From NCBI GenBank assembly GCA_963921935.1, contig OY998180.1:78188762-78252761 (forward strand): a stretch of DNA of 64,000 nucleotides, written 5' to 3'. This DNA comes from Galeruca laticollis. Its lineage: Eukaryota; Arthropoda; Insecta; Coleoptera; Chrysomelidae. Each line of letters starts with the position of its first letter. The stretch's first letter is position 1. Shown piece after piece: positions 9,656 through 19,887 of the stretch. A model generated the notes under the pieces. The model was not told the origin of the DNA. It searched no databases and was given only the letters and a program-made list of their open reading frames with translations. Made by a program: the position numbers and the translations under genes.

Positions 9656-11017
9656 TTCACAGCACCTTCATTCAAAATTTCAAAGATTCTCATAGATGTC
9701 ATTTCTAAATATTGTTCATTCATACCTCGATTTTCAGTTAAAAACTCAACGGAATTAATTAATAATATTCAAGATATAATATTACCCCATAATTCTAAAT
9801 TCATATCGTTCGATGTAACAAATCTATTCCCTAGTATACCTCCCAAAGAAACTATAACTCTTGTTGATAACTTGCTCACATACAATAATGTTAATCCTAT
9901 AATTCACTCTGATATCATTACTTTATTAAAAGTGTGTTTGAATCAAAATTATTTTCATTTCAATGGAGAGGTTTATAGCAGTAAAGATGGTTTGATTATG
10001 GGCAACCCTCTCAGCCCCCTACTAGCAGAAATATTTATGGATAATATAGAAAAAATAATTCATGAACACCCCCTTAGTAGAAAATTTATGTACTGGCACC
10101 GATATGTGGACGACATTTTAGCTAGCTTCATCGGTACAAATAGACAATTAGAGAGTTTCATTACTTACATAAACTCGATTCACAATAATATCAAATTTAC
10201 CGTAGAACTTGAACAAAATAAGTCTATAAACTTTCTAGACCTTACAATTTCAAATATAAATAATAAACATGATTTTTCTATATTTCATAAACCATCACAT
10301 ACAGATATTACAATTCATAATAGTTCGGTCCACCCATTCAGTCATAAAGTAGCAGCTTTCAATAGTATGATACACAGACTCTTAACAGTCCCATTAAATA
10401 TTAATAATTATACCAAAGAATTAAATATCATAAAACAAATAGCAGTTAATAATAATTACGATCCAAATTTAATTGACAATATCATAAATAAAAAGATAAA
10501 AAAACAGACTTTAGAACAAGTATTCCCTTCAGATAAAAATAATAGACAATTTAAAAGCTTAACATACTTTGGAACACCATCCTTAAAAATTAAATCATTT
10601 TTAGAAACTTTAGACATGAATATTTCCTTTAAAACTGATCACAATTTATCCAAATTCATTAAAAATAATAAATCTAAATCTTCAAAATTGAACAAATCAG
10701 CAGTTTATAAATTAAAATGTGGTAATGACAATTGTGATAAAATTTATATCGGTAGAACTTTTAGAAATTTTAAAACTAGAATTTCGGAACACAAACGTAG
10801 CTATGACAACAAAAAATTAGATTCTAACTATTCAAATCATTTATTAGAAAACCAACACATTTTCGACCCAAATTTTGAAATTCTCCATGTAGTCGGTAAA
10901 TCCTTTAGTTTAAATTTATTAGAAGCCCTAGAGATTAACAAAAATAAATATTCAGGTAATTTCCTTAACGACCAAATAGATATCAATCAGTCTCCTTTAT
11001 TGAACCTCTTTACCTAG
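9650..11017 (+). CDS. Penelope-like element: reverse transcriptase with GIY-YIG endonuclease
   Basis: One long open frame, continuous from about 9650 to the stop at 11017, encodes the C-terminal two thirds of a Penelope polyprotein. RT blocks are KFISFDVTNLFPSIPP (palm Asp, about 9805), LIMGNPLSPLLAEIFM (9992) and the catalytic YVDDILASFIG (10105), then NFLDLTI and the basic thumb/linker. A GIY-YIG nuclease follows: KIYIGRTFRNFKTRISEHKR near 10740-10800, with the arginine in that block and the later conserved Glu in LEALEINK (10918). The N-terminal part of the ORF is missing; its likely sequence family is at 11847. The element copies RNA at chromosome ends or nicks made by the nuclease. The long intact frame among dead elements suggests a relatively young copy. 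Confidence 0.9.
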   Translation, partial: SYFTAPSFKISKILIDVISKYCSFIPRFSVKNSTELINNIQDIILPHNSKFISFDVTNLFPSIPPKETITLVDNLLTYNNVNPIIHSDIITLLKVCLNQNYFHFNGEVYSSKDGLIMGNPLSPLLAEIFMDNIEKIIHEHPLSRKFMYWHRYVDDILASFIGTNRQLESFITYINSIHNNIKFTVELEQNKSINFLDLTISNINNKHDFSIFHKPSHTDITIHNSSVHPFSHKVAAFNSMIHRLLTVPLNINNYTKELNIIKQIAVNNNYDPNLIDNIINKKIKKQTLEQVFPSDKNNRQFKSLTYFGTPSLKIKSFLETLDMNISFKTDHNLSKFIKNNKSKSSKLNKSAVYKLKCGNDNCDKIYIGRTFRNFKTRISEHKRSYDNKKLDSNYSNHLLENQHIFDPNFEILHVVGKSFSLNLLEALEINKNKYSGNFLNDQIDINQSPLLNLFT

Positions 11018-11137
11018 AAGATAGTTTAGGAATGTTTGTAGTGAATGAATTTCCAGGTAATATCTTTTAATACCATTGTTAACCTTAGTAAATAGATTTA
11101 GCACTGTATATATTAAGACATTTTTATATTTTACCTT

Positions 11138-11190
11138 CATTCGTTTTGACAAAGCTACTGTGTTAGTGAAACGCGTCAACAAGTTTAAAT
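11138..11190 (+). ncRNA. Degenerate hammerhead ribozyme core in Penelope terminal repeat
   Basis: The order fits a type I hammerhead with minimal stem III. Upstream stem I strand CGTT is followed by TTGACAA in place of CTGATGA. Stem II GCTA...TAGT has a 6-nt loop, then comes GAAAC, a 2-nt loop and GTC, then AAC pairing back with GTT. Hammerheads are known in Penelope-like elements. Two of the invariant core positions are changed (C3 and G8), so this copy should be inactive. Confidence 0.5.
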
Positions 11191-12065
11191 TGAACATTAT
11201 GAAGATTTAAACAAACTATATTGTTTTATTTCATCGTTCAGTATGGATCTTCATCAAGTAAAAGCCTCATCTATTCAATTTTCGCATTTATTTCATTTTT
11301 TAAATAAAATAGAGTTACATATAATTCCTGTTTTTAAACTAAGAGGAGTGGTTTTAATTTAAGTTGCTTAAGTTGGCAATTCTGTAGATTCCTGATTGGT
11401 TAGATCACAGAAGGTTTTATTTAGCACTTTTGACTTTTGACAAATTATGACCGAATTATTGTGTAAATTGTAAACAAACTTTCATTTAAGCAAACAGAGG
11501 ATTATTATTTGTTTAAAAAAGAGCTTCTTCGTATATGCTCTTGCGATCTATTTATATTATATCATGAAGAGAATTATTTCTGTAATACATCTTCACATAG
11601 ATATCTGGTAATTTATCCCAAAAATCGAACGTTTTGTATACCTATACATATATTGATCCTATACAATATAAAAATAAACAATTATTGACAAATCATTGGT
11701 AAATAAACGTTAGCGTAGTTGATTCATTAATATTTTTAATATATAATTCATTCTAATTTACCTTTAAGAACATTTAATATAATCATTTGCTAGCTAGAAT
11801 ACCGCTAGACCATTTTATTTATAATTTGTTTCAAGGTTAAAGTTAAATGTCAAATAAAAATATAACTACATACAATAACCAACTGTACACTGATAAAGTG
11901 TTCAAAGACCTTCATTGTGACACTGTGAACAATGTTATAATGAAGTCTCTTTTATACGCGAATTATAAAAAACAATATTTGAATCGTACATCTATAAATT
12001 ATGTTCGCTTAAAGGATGACGCAATTCCCACTATAAACCAGGTATATGAACATATAATAATTATA
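11190..12065 (+). pseudogene. 5' end of a second Penelope copy: leader and first 73 codons
   Basis: The leader (11275-11846) recurs at 25330-25870 and in inverted form at 14577-14960. A start codon at 11847 opens a frame MSNKNITTYNNQLY ... VYEHIII that is cut exactly at the TA where a mariner-type transposon begins (12064-12065). Position after a long leader and conservation of the frame in the inverted copy (a handful of amino-acid changes) support an authentic N-terminus. The head-to-tail order, with the previous ORF ending at 11017, is the usual tandem arrangement of Penelope elements. Confidence 0.65.
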
Positions 12066-14345
12066 CAGGGTGTTTCTATATTCGACCGACAACGCTCTAC
12101 TACAGAGAGATCTCAATGAATGATTCATTTTGATATAGGAATACGAACCCTTACGGGGCCTAGTTGCTGAGATATAGGGTGTTCAACATTTTAAATCAAA
12201 ATAAAAAATTTGCCATAAATCAAGAACGCCTTTAAATTATTTTTTCGAATTTGGTGACTAATATGCTCCTGAATTAAGTAATATTTTGACATAAACAAAC
12301 TTTGGAAAAATGTTACCAGTGGCGCGCTGTCAGGGTTAGTTGTCACTTTTATCCCCCTATTTTTCACGCCACTGCAGCAAATTATTTTTTTAATTTGATT
12401 TTAAATTGCCTGATTATTTTTAGTTAAAAAACTAATAACCTTCTATGGAGCTAAAATGCACGGCGCTGGAGAAATTTGCCTCTAAAGAAAAGTCTGCAAA
12501 CATGTAAGTAATTTACACATTAATTAATTATTCATTTAATATCGAATAATGATGAAGCGTAAGTAGTTCAAAACAAATACTAGTTATTCATAATCTCAAT
12601 TTTAAACAAAAATGTATTACAATAATAACAAAAGTGGCAAGGAAAATAAAAATAATAATAGCACAAATTAAATTTAAACAACACTGTACTACAACACTAA
12701 CAAAATTAACAAAGTTACAGTAGTTCTTCAAACTATTGGCCGCTTACTTCAATACACTTCTTACACCGTTTTGTCATTGAAAAACGTGTCTTTGAGAATA
12801 AATCTAGATGGGATTGAATGATTTCTGCCGCAGCTTGAATTCTAGCTATTATATCTTGTTCAGATTCGTTGATTGTATCGTACACTAAGGACTAAGCCCC
12901 ATGTTTAAAAATCGATAGGATTTAAGTCAGGTGATCTTGGAGGCCAACAATTGGGTACACCCCGACCAATCTATTTTTCTATAAAACATCTGTTTAAGTA
13001 ATTTATTGCCCCTGCAGCAAAATGAACAGATGCCGCATCGTGTTGAAACCACATGTGTTGTCTAATATTTAACGATACATTCTCCAACAATTCATCCAAC
13101 ATTTCTTCCAGAAAGTGAGTATAAATTGCTCCATTTAATTTATTTGGTAAAATGTAAGGCCCGATTAAGCAATCTCCAACCATACGCACCCACACATTAA
13201 CCGAATATTTACGCTGAAATCTCCTTTCATGAACAAAGTGCGGATTTCTAGAGTTGAAAATTCCTTCCCTAGTAAATCTAGCCTAGTCGGTATACAACAC
13301 ATATTTTGGAAAATTTCGATTTTCACGACACTTTTGTAAATACCAGTTTGAAAATTCCATACGCACCTAAAAATCTCTAGGTTCTAATGCTTGAACACTA
13401 GCCAATTTGTATGGATGTAACCCTTGTTCTCTAAAACGTTCCATACAGTAGAATGGTCCACTCTTAAAGCGCGACCTACAGTTCGAGTACTTAAAGATGG
13501 CCTTTCAAAAATATTATTTAATATTTCCTCTTCCAGATGCACAGTCCTTGTTGTACATTGCTTTCCTGCATTATTTCTTTTAATTAACAAGTTTCCGGTT
13601 TCTTATAGCCTTCTTTGAATACTTGCAAATGTAGAATGATGTGGAGTTCGACGATTGCGAAATCTTTGTTGGTATAAATGAGCTGCCATTCTACCATTTT
13701 TTCGAGCTTCTCCGTAAATCATTAACATATCGGTCAACTCTTCAAATGAAAAATTCATTTTATAACAGTAAAATTAATGTAAAAACTTAATCAAAATGCT
13801 ATGATTTAATCTACTAAGATCGTGTCGATTACACAAAGTGTCACGAAGTTTAAAAATATGACACGTGCCTACTAGATTATAATTTAGAAATATTGAGTAG
13901 TATTTAATTACCTGCAGACTTTTGTTTAGAGGCAAATTTCTACAACACCGTTTATTTTGGCTCCATAAAAGGTTATTCGTTTTTTAACTAAAAATAATCA
14001 GGCAATTTAAAACAAAATTAAAAAAAGAACTTGCTCCAGTGGCGTAAAAAATAGGGGGATAAAAGTGACAACTAACCCTGACAGCGCGCCACTGGTTAAA
14101 TTTTTCCAAAGTTTATTCATGTCTAAATATTACTTTATTAAGGATCATATTGGTCACCAAGTTTGAAAAAAAAAATTAAAGGCATTCTTGATTTATGGCA
14201 AATTTTTTAATTTGATTTAAAACTTTTAGCACCCTATATCTCAGCGACTAGGCCCCGTAAGGGTTCGTATTCCTATATCAAAATGAATCATTTATTGAGA
14301 TCTCTCTGTGGTTGAGCGTTGTCGGTCGGATATAGAAACACCCCG
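12066..14345. mobile_element. Mariner-type (IS630-Tc1-mariner) transposon, TA-flanked
   Basis: The left end CAGGGTGTTTCTATATTCGA and the right end TATAGAAACACCCCG are inverted repeats flanked by TA on both sides (12064-12065 and 14346-14347). Apparent terminal repeats are very long (about 430 bp); part of this may come from the palindrome rather than from the element's own design. A third copy of the right end lies at 14972-15300. Confidence 0.8.
12740..13758 (-). pseudogene. Mariner-type transposase, inactivated
   Basis: Starting at an ATG at 13758 the minus strand reads MNFSFEELTDMLMIYGEARK, then YQQRFRNRRTPHHSTF. This is the insect helix-turn-helix family annotated as DUF4817. A second HTH follows (RTVGRALRVDHSTVWNVLEN, 13470-13410), then the DDE part: VNVWVRMVGDCLIGPYILP, the second acidic block WFQHDAASVHFA (13050) and the third acidic block WPPRSPDLNPIDF (12940). 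Stops at about 13590, 13384 and 12971 break the frame. The protein would cut and join the TIRs described in the enclosing element. The family's usual length of about 350 residues fits the span. Confidence 0.8.
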
Positions 14346-14960
14346 TATAATTATTATATGTTCATATACCTGGTTTATATTGAGAATTGCGTCATCCTTT
14401 AGGCGAACATAATTTAGAGATGTACGATTCAAATATTGTTTTTTATAATTCGCGTATAAAAGAGACTTCATTATAACATTGTTTACAGTGTCATAATGAA
14501 GCTCTTTGAACACTTTTTTAGTGTACAGTTGGTTATTGTATGTAGTTATATTTTTATTTGACATTTAACTTTAACCTTGAAATAAATTATAAATAAAATG
14601 GTCTAGCGTTATTCTAGCTAGCAAATTATTATATTAAATGTTCTTAAATGTAAATTAGAATGAAGTATATATTAAAAATATTAATGAATAAAGTACGCTA
14701 ACGTTTATTTACCAATGATTTGTCAATAATTGTTTATTTTTATATTGTATACGATCAATATATAGGTATACATAACGTTCGATTTTTGGGATAAATTACC
14801 AGATATTTATGTGAAGATGTATTACAGAAATAATTCTGTTCATGATATAATATAAATAGATCGCAAGAGCATATACGAAGAAGCTCTTTTTTAAACAAAT
14901 AATCATCATCTGTTTGCTTAAATGAAAGTTGGTTTACAATTTACACAATTACTCGGTCCT
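14346..14960 (-). repeat. Inverted copy of the Penelope 5' end
   Basis: The minus strand repeats 11449-12065, including the start codon at 14564 and the same first 73 codons (YTKKVFKELHYDTV against YTDKVFKDLHCDTV on the left). It ends at TCGGTC near 14956, which matches GACCGA at 11450 on the other arm. Confidence 0.85.
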
Positions 14961-14971
14961 AATACAACAAA

Positions 14972-15300
14972 CTTAAAAAAAGAACTTGCTCCAGTGGCGT
15001 AAAAAATAGGGGGATAAAAGTGAAAACTAACCCTGACAGCGCGCCACTGGTTAAATTTTTCCAGAGTTTATTTATATCTAAATATTACTTTATTAAGGAT
15101 CATAATGGTCACCAAATTTGAAAAAAAAATTTAAAGGCATTCTTGATTTATGGCAAATTTTTTATTTTGATTTAAAATTTTGAGCACTCTATATCTCAGC
15201 AACTAGGCCCCGTAAGGGTTCGTATTCCTATATCAAAATGAATCATTTATTGAGATCTCACTGTGGTAGAGAGTTGTCGGTCGAATATAGAAACACCCTG
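14972..15300. repeat. Extra copy of the mariner-type transposon right end
   Basis: About 330 bp matches 14020-14345 in the same orientation, from AAAAAGAACTTGCTCCAGTG to ATATAGAAACACCCTG, and is followed by TA. It is a solo end or the remnant of a second insertion. Confidence 0.8.
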
Positions 15301-16061
15301 TATATAACAGACAACTTTATTTTGATAGTAACTACATCTTTCAAATTACATATATAATAAATATATATAAAATATGCATTAAAAATGCAACTTTAGGTCA
15401 TAAGAGTTATCATCAGTAATTTTTTTGGTATATGATGTATCTTTTATTGTTATACATACCTATATGAAGAATGAAGAATTTATATGTAATTTTTTAGTTT
15501 GTACAAATATAGATCATTGAAATGAATTCAAATTATTCATTCATTAGAATGTTTTTTAATTTTTACAGAATTATTCACCTGTCCCAAAGAATATTCAGTA
15601 CTGTCGCAAACAGTTATTAGACCCACAATTGGTGAAATAAAGGTTGTACCGAGCACGTCAGCAAGCACCCCAAATTCTAAGGAAAGACGAATAACTCGGC
15701 TCACATTAAAATCTTGTTCTGGAAGAGATCCGGTTATTCAAAGAGAATTATTACTTATTAGTAAACTTCACCGTGTAATGAAAATCAGCACTGAACGAAA
15801 AAAAATTAGCTTTATTGAAAAGTAAAAATAGGTGATTTATTAAAAAAGAAGTATATACTAGAAGAAGCTACTTTCAAGACTAGGAGGCGCAAGAAATATT
15901 TTTAAGACAGTATACAAAGGCAGAAGAAAAGCGGCACCTAATTTGTGCACATTGCGTTTAAAACTGCCTCTTCTCAATATCCAATTATTTTTGGGCTAAT
16001 TTATGATGAAATGGCTAAATGGAAACCGGAGGATAGCTGTTGGCTATTAGAATTTTGAACA
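15301..16061. other. Unassigned stretch with coding-like remnants
   Basis: AT-rich sequence. Between about 15570 and 15825 a plus-strand frame is open (FTCPKEYSVLSQTVI, TSASTPNSKERRITRLTLK, RELLLISKLHRVMKI) and is preceded by a pyrimidine-rich run ending in AG. I cannot place it in a family; it could be a transposon gene exon. The Gypsy B target duplication TGAG is at 16062-16065. Confidence 0.3.
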
Positions 16062-16065
16062 TGAG

Positions 16066-16473
16066 TGTAACGAAATAGCACACTGGCATAGTCCCTGAAT
16101 CCGACTCTGTCTAAGCCATGTATGAAAGTTAGAATTATGGAGGATGCGCATGGATTTCTTAGAATTGTTTAGGATTGTGACTATCTTATCTAGATATTGT
16201 TTTTGTGACCAGTCTTATCTAGAAAATGCGAGATCCAATTGTTTTTGTGTAAGCCGCAATCTAGAATTATCTAGTAAAAGAGTAACTAATATATATAAAG
16301 GACCGACCAGCGGAGAAGTTCAGTTTAGTTTAGTTGATAAAGTGATCTCGTGATAGAAATAGCGAACAGTAAAGTGTTGATATAAATTATGTGTTACTTT
16401 GTAAGTAGCCATACCGTGTATTTAAAGTTTATCCCACCCGTTTATTGTTTAAATGAATAAGAAAAACATTACA
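16066..16473 (+). repeat. Gypsy copy B, 5' LTR
   Basis: 408 bp. It lacks a TG/TA-rich segment of about 100 bp that is present in the 3' LTR (around 18720-18745 and 18840-18930). Confidence 0.9.
16292..16326 (+). promoter_or_regulatory. LTR core promoter: TATA box and initiator
   Basis: TATATAAAG at 16292-16300 is followed by TTCAGTTTAG. The presumed start A at 16322 is 28-30 bp downstream of the TATA box, the expected spacing for an arthropod TCAGT initiator. The same pair is conserved in the 3' LTR and in copy A. Confidence 0.6.
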
Positions 16474-16474
16474 T

Positions 16475-16492
16475 TGGTGTCAGGTGTGGGGT
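16475..16492 (+). other. Primer-binding site
   Basis: TGGTGTCAGGTGTGGGG starts 1 nt after the LTR end, as a minus-strand primer site should. The first 9-10 bases resemble the complement of an insect tRNA-Leu 3' end; the tRNA assignment is from memory and tentative. The same sequence follows the LTR of copy C at 21433. Confidence 0.6.
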
Positions 16493-16516
16493 AATATCAA
16501 GAAATAAGACGTAAAC

Positions 16517-17650
16517 ATGACCAAGAGACTTAGTGACTTGAAAGTGACAGAGCTAAAAGCAGAATTGGAAAATCGCGAGTTGGAACCGTCCGGCAAGAAG
16601 AGTGAGTTAGTAGACAGACTCAAAGTGGCACTGGTAAGTGACGGCTTGGATCCAGAAACATTTTTATTCAATGACGAGGCTTCCACCTTAATCTCGTCAA
16701 TTTCTGATAATATTTCTGCATAAAGAACGATTTTTCTGCCATCGACGAGAAGATTTCCACTATGAAGAATGACATTTCTACAGATATCTTATCATTGAAA
16801 AATGAGATCTCTGCTGACGTCGAAAATAAAATTTCGTCCCTAAAATTAGATATTAAGGAGAAGATAACAACGATAGACAAGAAAGTTGAGGAGTTAGAGA
16901 GAAATATGGCTGATTTAAGAAGACAAGGCACGCCAGCAGAAGAAAAGAAGACCCAGCAGACCAAACCTTGCAAGACAGAAACACACCCTAAGTTAGAAGA
17001 CACTGGCAGTTTTATCCAAGTCAAGGCCCCAACGTTCGATTGAAAAATGTCGTGGACCAATTATGTGAAACAGTTTGAAGCAGCCGCTAGAGTGAATAAT
17101 TGGTCCGATAAGGAGAAAGCAGTGAACCTAATTATCGCGCTTCTGGGAGATGCCTTAGATGTACTTCAGACGATACCTCTTGAAGAAACGGATGACTTTA
17201 AGCAGCTGAATAAGGAGCTGGGCATGCAATACGGTCTAGAATATTTGGAACATTTGTACAGATTCCAGCTGTAGAACCGAAGTCGGAAACGTGACGAAAC
17301 ACTTCAAGAGTATGAACTGGATATTGCCCGGCTAGTTCGATTTGCTTATCCATCAGCACCAGATAACATGATGGAATGTTTAGGCATCCAGGCCTTTATT
17401 GACGGCCTATGTGACCCCGATATGGAAGAGACGCTTCGATTAGCCCATCATAAAACATTGGTCGATGCATTGACTGCTGCTCTTGAATATGAAGCAGCCA
17501 CGATGGCTTCCGGATACAACAAAGGTAGGACCATACAGGAAGAAGGTGACTTTAACAGACTTGAACAGATCGTCAACTTGTTGAAAGGTATAGCAGACAA
17601 GAAGCCGAAGAAGATCAAATGCCAGAAGTGCGGCGAGCTAGAGCACGTAC
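16517..17650 (+). pseudogene. Gypsy copy B Gag: SAP domain, coiled coil, capsid-like core, zinc knuckle
   Basis: The ATG at 16517 opens SDLKVTELKAELENRELEP, SGKKSELVDRL: a SAP domain, a DNA-binding helix-extended loop-helix, at residues 4-37. A stop (TAA, about 16721) interrupts it. A coiled coil follows (MKNDISTDILSLKNEIS, then VEELERNMADLRR), then the Gag core: APTFD, NYVKQFEAAARVNNW, VNLIIALLGDALDVLQTIP and RDETLQEYELDIARLVRFA. The last recognisable part is a CCHC-like start, IKCQKCGELEH (17615-17645), whose second half is lost. Three stops or frameshifts make it dead. Compared with copy C the coiled coil is shorter. Confidence 0.8.
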
Positions 17651-17764
17651 GCAGTCCGTCTAAGCGCCCCAAGACTCCTGTAACCCAAGAACTCCAGTCA
17701 CAGGGGAAATCAGACAGGGGTGAACATCCAGCTGATGTGAATCACCGAAAAGCCAACTCTTTGC

Positions 17765-18500
17765 CTAGACGGTCATCTCGTATATCGCATAAGCAAGATC
17801 CCCAACGGAAAACGAAAGTAGTTCACCAAAACCGACTAGCGCCATTCGAAAGAGACCATGACCTAGAGAAACGAGTGAACCATATTTGAGATGTGTCTGA
17901 CCCTACCTTCGATGGGCGCGTATGAAGGTACCGGGAAAGCTAGATATGGAGTCACTTCGGAACAACAACAAGATTTGTTCACTCTCCCGGAAGATTATTC
18001 ACTGGCATACAACATCCCCGCCCGTATTAAGAATGCACGAGGGTTGGCAACAGTCATTTGAAAGAAGTTCAGGCAATTAGAAAAACTTGAAGACCAGATT
18101 CCAGCTCCTGGCAAGACACTGAAACTGAAACATAATTCGCGGTACGTCTTCTACGTGGTAACTAAAAATGAATTTCAAGATCGATCTACCAACCGCGATG
18201 TGTGGGAAGCCCTTCGAAACCTCCGAGACCATGTTTTAGAATCCAGCGTGAAGAAACTGACTATGCCTAAGATAGCGACTAACCTTTGGATTGGCGGGTC
18301 ATCAGTAACATGGTAGAGGTTTTCTTACCGGTGTCCAGATATTAATTTGCAGTTACAACCCCCGTTATCAGTATCCGATGAAGACGGTGCCCTGTTATTT
18401 CCATAAGATCGGAAAGTGTAGAAATGGGGCCAGTTGCCGATTCAAACATCCAGTCTCGGCTACACAAAACTTCCAGGAGGGACTTCTATTTAAGGAGGGG
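17765..18500 (+). pseudogene. Gypsy copy B: integrase tail, macrodomain and CCCH zinc finger
   Basis: After the deletion junction the sequence reads LVYRISKIPNGK and KVVHQNRLAPFERDHDLE, the same integrase tail as copy A. Linker EQQQDLFTLPEDYSLAYNIP and macrodomain blocks follow: ARIKNARGLATV, YVFYVVTKNEFQD, DVWEALRNLRDHVLESS and LTMPKIATN. The CCCH finger CYFHKIGKCRNGASCRFKH (18390-18450) has all four ligands in place. Several frameshifts and stops occur. The shortened catalytic loop seen in copy A is also short here, so it is a family trait. The same domain order in two independently inserted copies shows that the extra module travels with the element. Confidence 0.7.
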
Positions 18501-18504
18501 GTAA

Positions 18505-19011
18505 TGTTACGAAACAGCACACTGGTATAGTCCTTGAATCCAGCTCTGTCTAAGCCATGTATGAAAGTTAGAATTATTGCGGATGCGCAGGGATTTCTTA
18601 GAATTGTTTACGATTGTGACTATCTTATCTAGACATTGTTTTGTGACCAGTCTTATCTAGGAAATACGAGAGCCAATTGTTTTTGTGTAAGCCGTAATCT
18701 AGAATTATCTAATAAAAAGCCACTAATATATATATATATATATATATATAAAGAACCGTCCAGCGGAGAAGTTCAGTTTAGTTTAGTTGATAGAGTGATC
18801 TCGTGATAGAAATAGCGAACAGTAAAGTGTTGATGTAAATCAATAATTAAGGTTGTGTGTATATAACTTAAATTTAAGTGAATAGTTAAGTGTATATAAA
18901 TTAAGTGTTAGTGAGTAGTTAAGTGTTTAAATAAATTCGTAAGTAGCCATACCGTGTATTTAAAGTTCATCCCACCCGTTTACTGTTTAAATAAATGAGA
19001 AAAACGTTACA
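18505..19011 (+). repeat. Gypsy copy B, 3' LTR
   Basis: 507 bp, preceded by the polypurine tract TTAAGGAGGGGGTAA. It contains a (TA)n run near 18725-18750 and an AATAAA-containing 3' part. Confidence 0.9.
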
Positions 19012-19015
19012 TGAG

Positions 19016-19790
19016 TCATGTTCATTTGCAATTATTTTTTATTTTTTGTTGGATAGACAGTATTTGTGTTTCACTGTTTTGTTATTGTTCTAATTATTAA
19101 ACAAATTCAGAAATTTAAATGTTCATTAAACTGAAATTACTTTTAGAAGTCTTCGTATACGCCACACCGTGGCGCTTCCCAACTTGTTTATTAGTTGCAA
19201 CATAAATGGAATAGGGATGAAGGAGTTCATTTGCAAACTAAGTCAGAATCACACTCTTTTCTTATCGATCTTTACCAACCCTTCTCAAGACGTTTTCATT
19301 AGTGAATGGCTTTTGATATGTCCACATTTCAGAAGTATTAGACTATTCATTGCAATACGAATTCTGATCCGATTTATTACCAGTATATAAGAAGAGTCAA
19401 TAAAAAGGAAGATGAAAAATCTATCACATTCATGAAACCTTATTAGTCAAAAATTGAAAACCAGCCAGCTAACTTCACATCTATTTAGTACTTTTTCAAA
19501 AAAGATTCAAATGCATAGTTCTAAAACTTACAAAAATATGGTTTATATCCGGATATTCAATAAAATTGGATTTCCTATAATATTGAGTTGAAACTGCCAC
19601 GTAGAATATTCGAATAATACAAAATTGAGGCAACAATTTCGTGGCGGATATGATGTAGAATTAATTTAATTAAATTCGTAAAAAAATATTATAGATATAT
19701 TCGCATTCTTAAAAGAACATAATTTTTTTCCGTTTCTGTGTGACGCGTCCACGAGCTCGATAAACTAGCGCGCATGCGGCAGCGGACGAC
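19016..19790. other. Stretch without recognised gene
   Basis: AT-rich sequence with no motif that I can name and no match to other parts of the window. Confidence 0.3.
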
Positions 19791-19887
19791 TTTTCCACTA
19801 GAATCAATGCAATGGACTATGATTTTCGTATTCCTGAATATGAATACTAGCATCCACCAACATTTCAAGTGTCGTACAATGAAATAA
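19791..19887. repeat. Partial copy of the CATTATACGA MITE
   Basis: GGACTATGATTTTCGTATTC and CACCAACATTTCAAGTGTCG match, in inverted orientation, the ends of the MITE copies at 26135-26567. Confidence 0.55.

Larger units (their letters stand above)
11449..14960. repeat. 3.5-kb palindrome with Penelope arms and a mariner-type transposon at the centre
   Basis: Left arm 11449-12065 and right arm 14346-14960 are inverted copies of the same Penelope 5' region. Both meet the transposon at the same nucleotide (ATAATTATTATA side). The pairing continues inward through about 430 bp of transposon end on each side. A spacer of about 1.4 kb holds the transposase. Confidence 0.85.
16066..19011 (+). mobile_element. 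Gypsy copy B: internally deleted LTR retrotransposon with TSD TGAG
   Basis: 5' LTR 16066-16473 (TGTAACG...ATTACA) and 3' LTR 18505-19011 (TGTTACG...GTTACA) are flanked by TGAG on both sides (16062-16065 and 19012-19015). A primer-binding site and polypurine tract are present. Protease, RT, RNase H and most of integrase are missing; Gag passes into the integrase tail near 17765. At 2.95 kb it is a deletion derivative. Confidence 0.9.
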
